Part shown: piece by piece, positions 5,034 to 7,046 of the stretch
How the letters are laid out: each line of letters opens with the position of its first letter
Numbering within the stretch: position 1 is the stretch's first letter
Assembly (NCBI GenBank): GCA_963610045.1
Contig: CAVDMS010000083.1
Coordinates: forward strand, 1-7,046
Direction: 5' to 3'
DNA from: F23-B02 sp963610045
Lineage (GTDB): Bacteria > Bacillota > Clostridia > Oscillospirales > Oscillospiraceae
Length of the DNA stretch: 7,046 bases
Translations under genes and position numbers: made by a program
The notes under the pieces: generated by a model
Databases searched by the model: none
The model's input: only the letters and a program-made list of their open reading frames with translations
Told to the model about the DNA's origin: nothing

Positions 5034-5987
5034 ATGAGGCTTACATCCGCTCCGATGCAGGGCGTCACCGACCGTGACTTCCGGCAGGTACACAGCAAAT
5101 TTTTTACCCCGGCGGACGCATACTACACCCCCTTTCTCTCGCCCACGGCGACGCATCGGCTCACGCCCAAGGAGCTGCGTGAGGTGCTGCCGGAGAACAA
5201 CGTCGGGATAACGCTCGTGCCGCAGCTTCTGTGCGCAAGTGCGCCCGACTTCGTCTGGGCGGCGGGGGAGCTTGCCGCCATGGGCTACGGTGAGGTTAAT
5301 CTGAACCTCGGCTGTCCGTCCGGCACCGTGACCGCGAAGAAAAAGGGCAGCGGAATGCTTGAGGATACGGAGCTGCTGCGCAGGTTTTTAGACGGCATTT
5401 TTGAAGGCTCGGCGGTGCGGATCTCGATAAAGACCCGCATCGGCTCAAGCAGCGCCGAGGAATTTTCCCGCCTTGCGGAGATATTTAACGACTACCCGAT
5501 AAAGGAGCTTTGCGTCCACTGCCGTGTTCGGACGCAGCAGTATAAGGGTGCGCCCGACCTCTCGGCGTGGGAGACGGCGATGCAGGTCTGCCGTGCGCCG
5601 CTGTGCTATAACGGCGATGTTTTCGATGCGCCGAGCGCCGAAAGGCTTCTTTCCGCCTACCCCGAAACGCAGGCGATAATGCTCGGTCGGGGTTTAGCTG
5701 CAAATCCGGCGCTCATCGGCGAGATAAGCGGCGGCGCTGCGCTTGATGCCGAGCGTCTGCGCTGCTTCCACGACGAGCTTTTTGCGCTCTGCAAGGAGCG
5801 CATCGGCTGTGAAAAACCGCTGCTTCTGCACATGAAGGAGCTGTGGACCTACCTCGGCTGCTCGTTCGAGGATGCGGCAAAGCCCCTGAAGGCGATCAAA
5901 AAATCGCAGACCGAGTCGGACTACCTGTCCGCCGTCTCCGCGATCTTCACCCGCCCCGTCCGCACGAATGCTGGATTTACGGTCTGA
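5034..5987 (+). CDS. tRNA-dihydrouridine synthase (Dus family)
   Basis: A flavin (FMN) dependent enzyme that uses NADPH to reduce uridine to dihydrouridine in tRNA. The 317 residues show the family landmarks in order: SAPMQGVTD (5-13, usually LAPMEGVTD) at the FMN site; NLNLGCPSGTVTAKKKGSGML (89-109) with the catalytic Cys at 94; SIKTRIG (131-137); VHCRVRTQQYKG (161-172), a variant of the common HGRTR-Q-YxG; YNGDVF (192-197) and IMLGRGLAANP (215-225), which bind FMN phosphate. Length fits DusB-like proteins, but I cannot assign a subtype or target position. GGGAG (5021-5025) is 8 bases before the ATG. No clear promoter separates it from the preceding terminator. Confidence 0.93.
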   Translation: MRLTSAPMQGVTDRDFRQVHSKFFTPADAYYTPFLSPTATHRLTPKELREVLPENNVGITLVPQLLCASAPDFVWAAGELAAMGYGEVNLNLGCPSGTVTAKKKGSGMLEDTELLRRFLDGIFEGSAVRISIKTRIGSSSAEEFSRLAEIFNDYPIKELCVHCRVRTQQYKGAPDLSAWETAMQVCRAPLCYNGDVFDAPSAERLLSAYPETQAIMLGRGLAANPALIGEISGGAALDAERLRCFHDELFALCKERIGCEKPLLLHMKELWTYLGCSFEDAAKPLKAIKKSQTESDYLSAVSAIFTRPVRTNAGFTV

Positions 5988-6010
5988 CCGCCGCAGCCGC
6001 GATAAATGAG

Positions 6011-6043
6011 CCCCCATGCAGAAAATTTCTGCATGGGGGTTTT
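6011..6043 (+). terminator. Long hairpin terminator between dus and the convergent lipoprotein gene
   Basis: CCCCCATGCAGAAA (6011-6024) and TTTCTGCATGGGGG (6026-6039) form a near-perfect stem of about 13 bp with a 3-base loop, followed by TTTT (6040-6043). It serves dus directly. On the minus strand the lipoprotein transcript also reads through this hairpin, but the bases after it are not a good U-tract. Confidence 0.88.
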
Positions 6044-6046
6044 CGC

Positions 6047-6598
6047 TTATTTAAAATCGTCTATGGGTATGAGCCACTGCCCGTCATAATACATGACCGG
6101 CACGTCAAATGTATTCGAAGATGAGTCTCTGCTTCCGCTTATGCTGACTTTGACGCTTACGACCTTGCCCTTGTCGTACTCGATGCTGCTCCACATATCC
6201 CAGAATGAGCCGTAATATCGAAGCTCGTCATTCGTCGCATTCCGCACGGCTACAACCTCACAGCTGACCTCGTAGTCGTCGCCGTATTCCTCGGAAAGCA
6301 TCTCGTTTGCATACGGCTCGCTGCGTTCGGCGAGCATCCTGTCGTACATCTCATCCCACATATCCTCGAACTCGGAGTAGGAATAGTCGTCGCCGCTATA
6401 ATACCAGAGCATATCCTTTATCGCATCAATGTTTGCGGCATCAAGAGCCGCATCGGTGTCGCACTCGATAAAAGCCTTCATGTAGGCGACCGCCATGCTT
6501 TCGGGGTCCATGCTAAGCTCTTCTTCTCCGCCGCAGCCGACCGCAAACAGCATCGTCAGCACTGCAAGCACAAGAGCAACAAGTTTCTTTTTAAGCAT
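6047..6598 (-). CDS. Small predicted lipoprotein of unknown function
   Basis: 183 residues. The N-terminus is a lipoprotein signal: MLKKK charged start, a hydrophobic run (6-20) and AVGC at the cleavage site with Cys22, so the mature protein would be lipid-anchored to the outer face of the membrane. The mature part is acidic and rich in Asp, Glu, Tyr and Trp (for example SEFEDMWDEMYDRM, 75-88) and ends in a segment VPVMYYDGQWLIPIDDFK. That tail ('..YYDGQWLI..') is reminiscent of NTF2-like/DUF4878-type lipoproteins, but this is only a resemblance. AGGAG (6606-6610) is 7 bases before the ATG. It is divergent from the XRE regulator gene, which may control it. Confidence 0.82.
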   Translation of the reverse strand: MLKKKLVALVLAVLTMLFAVGCGGEEELSMDPESMAVAYMKAFIECDTDAALDAANIDAIKDMLWYYSGDDYSYSEFEDMWDEMYDRMLAERSEPYANEMLSEEYGDDYEVSCEVVAVRNATNDELRYYGSFWDMWSSIEYDKGKVVSVKVSISGSRDSSSNTFDVPVMYYDGQWLIPIDDFK

Positions 6599-6635
6599 AT
6601 CTTTTCTCCTCTGTATTTATTTGGCTAGCAAATTA

Positions 6636-6664
6636 TATATACCACAACATTTGTAACGTGTCAA
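6636..6664 (-). promoter_or_regulatory. Sigma-A promoter of the lipoprotein gene
   Basis: On the minus strand TTGACA (6664-6659, perfect -35), a 17-base spacer and TATATA (6641-6636), with TGG just before the -10 as an extended -10 element. The transcript would start near 6629, about 30 bases before the ATG. Confidence 0.78.
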
Positions 6665-6692
6665 GTTATATTTGCAATTTAGAGTGTTGTGG
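6642..6692. repeat. 8-bp inverted repeat in the lipoprotein-regulator intergenic region (possible operator)
   Basis: CCACAACA (6642-6649) and TGTTGTGG (6685-6692) are exact complements with 35 bases between them. The left arm lies in the -10/-35 spacer of the lipoprotein promoter and the right arm lies beyond its -35. The arms could be two half-sites for a repressor that loops or flanks the promoter. The neighbouring XRE protein is the obvious candidate, by position only. Confidence 0.45.
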
Positions 6693-6723
6693 ATTGTCGT
6701 GTGCAAGTCGGGTAAACTGTAAC

Positions 6724-6730
6724 GGGTGAT
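6724..6730 (+). promoter_or_regulatory. Weak ribosome binding site of the XRE regulator
   Basis: GGGTGAT ends 3 bases before ATG 6734. It matches the downstream part of the anti-16S consensus (AGGAGGTGAT) rather than the GGAGG core, which suggests modest translation. Confidence 0.5.
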
Positions 6731-6733
6731 ACT

Positions 6734-6961
6734 ATGCGGAAGAATCAATTTGAAAAATACAGGCTGCTCGGCTTAAATATATCGTTTTACCGCAAGAGCA
6801 GGGGCTTGTCGCAAAGCGAGCTTGCGGAGCTTGTGAACATCAGCCGAACGCACATGAGCCGCATTGAAACCGCCGACTGCGCAGTCTCGCTCGACGTCGT
6901 TTTTGACATTGCCGACGCCTTGGGCGTAAGCCCCGATCGGCTGTTTGATTTCAGAAGCTGA
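6734..6961 (+). CDS. XRE/Cro-CI family helix-turn-helix regulator
   Basis: A 75-residue protein that is essentially one HTH_3 domain. GLSQSELAELVNISRTHMSRIE (24-45) gives helices 2 and 3 of the DNA-binding motif with the SRxxxSRIE recognition pattern, and ALGVSPDRLFDF (62-73) is the standard end of the fold. There is no ligand or protease domain, so it probably acts as a small dimeric repressor. It is divergent from the lipoprotein gene, with 135 bases and an inverted repeat between them; regulation of that gene and of itself is inferred from position. I saw no good sigma-A promoter of its own. Confidence 0.88.
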   Translation: MRKNQFEKYRLLGLNISFYRKSRGLSQSELAELVNISRTHMSRIETADCAVSLDVVFDIADALGVSPDRLFDFRS

Positions 6962-6974
6962 ATTGAGGCGCTCC

Positions 6975-7010
6975 ATCGAGTCCGTTTTGGACTCGATTTA
7001 CTTTTTCTTT
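6975..7010 (+). terminator. Intrinsic terminator after the XRE regulator
   Basis: ATCGAGTCC (6975-6983), GTTTT loop and GGACTCGAT (6989-6997) form a perfect 9-bp stem followed by the T-rich run TTACTTTTTCTTT. Confidence 0.88.
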
Positions 7011-7037
7011 GAGCTGCGACGGAGAATGTGGTACAAT
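7009..7037 (+). promoter_or_regulatory. Possible promoter for a gene beyond the right edge
   Basis: TTGAGC (7009-7014), a 17-base spacer and TACAAT (7032-7037), with TGG before the -10 (extended -10). It starts just after the terminator's T-run, so it fits a new transcription unit on the plus strand. The -35 is imperfect and the gene is outside the window. Confidence 0.5.
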
Positions 7038-7046
7038 CGAGTCGGC

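Overview
The window reads as chromosomal DNA of a Gram-positive, low-to-mid GC Firmicute of the class Clostridia, most likely the Ruminococcaceae/Oscillospiraceae. This rests on strong AGGAGG-type ribosome binding sites, sigma-A style promoters (TTGACA-17-TATNNT), the gene order rpsJ-rplC-rplD-rplW-rplB and the look of the ribosomal proteins. The genus-level placement is an inference, not a search result.

Region 1 (1-2387, minus strand) is the start of the S10 ribosomal protein operon: rpsJ (S10), rplC (L3), rplD (L4), rplW (L23) and the first 72 codons of rplB (L2), which runs off the left edge. The genes are tightly packed (rplD and rplW overlap in TGATG), except for a 171-base structured gap between rpsJ and rplC. 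L3 carries a C-terminal tail with a duplicated NPQKASAR motif.

Region 2 (2388-2925) is a 538-base divergent intergenic region. It holds an extended -10 promoter firing left into the S10 operon, then a leader of about 290 bases with several hairpins and an intrinsic terminator with a U-tract. This looks like a transcription attenuator ahead of the ribosomal genes. A separate promoter with a 9-bp inverted repeat beside its -35 box fires right.

Region 3 (2926-4984, plus strand) is a two-gene, translationally overlapping operon of G3E/COG0523 P-loop proteins. The first is a CobW-type GTPase with CxCC and a 63-residue His/Asp/Glu/Cys-rich segment. The second is a diverged partner that keeps the Walker A motif but lacks CxCC, and has a Cys-Cys containing C-terminal domain resembling the TIGR03943/DUF1980 group. 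Together they suggest a metal (probably zinc) delivery module. A strong terminator follows.

Region 4 (5034-6043) is a tRNA-dihydrouridine synthase starting 17 bases after that terminator and ending in its own long hairpin terminator. Region 5 (6047-6961) is a divergent pair: a small lipoprotein on the minus strand and a 75-residue XRE-type regulator on the plus strand. They share a 135-base intergenic region with an 8-bp inverted repeat over the lipoprotein promoter. A terminator follows the regulator, and the last bases hold a likely promoter for a gene beyond the right edge.
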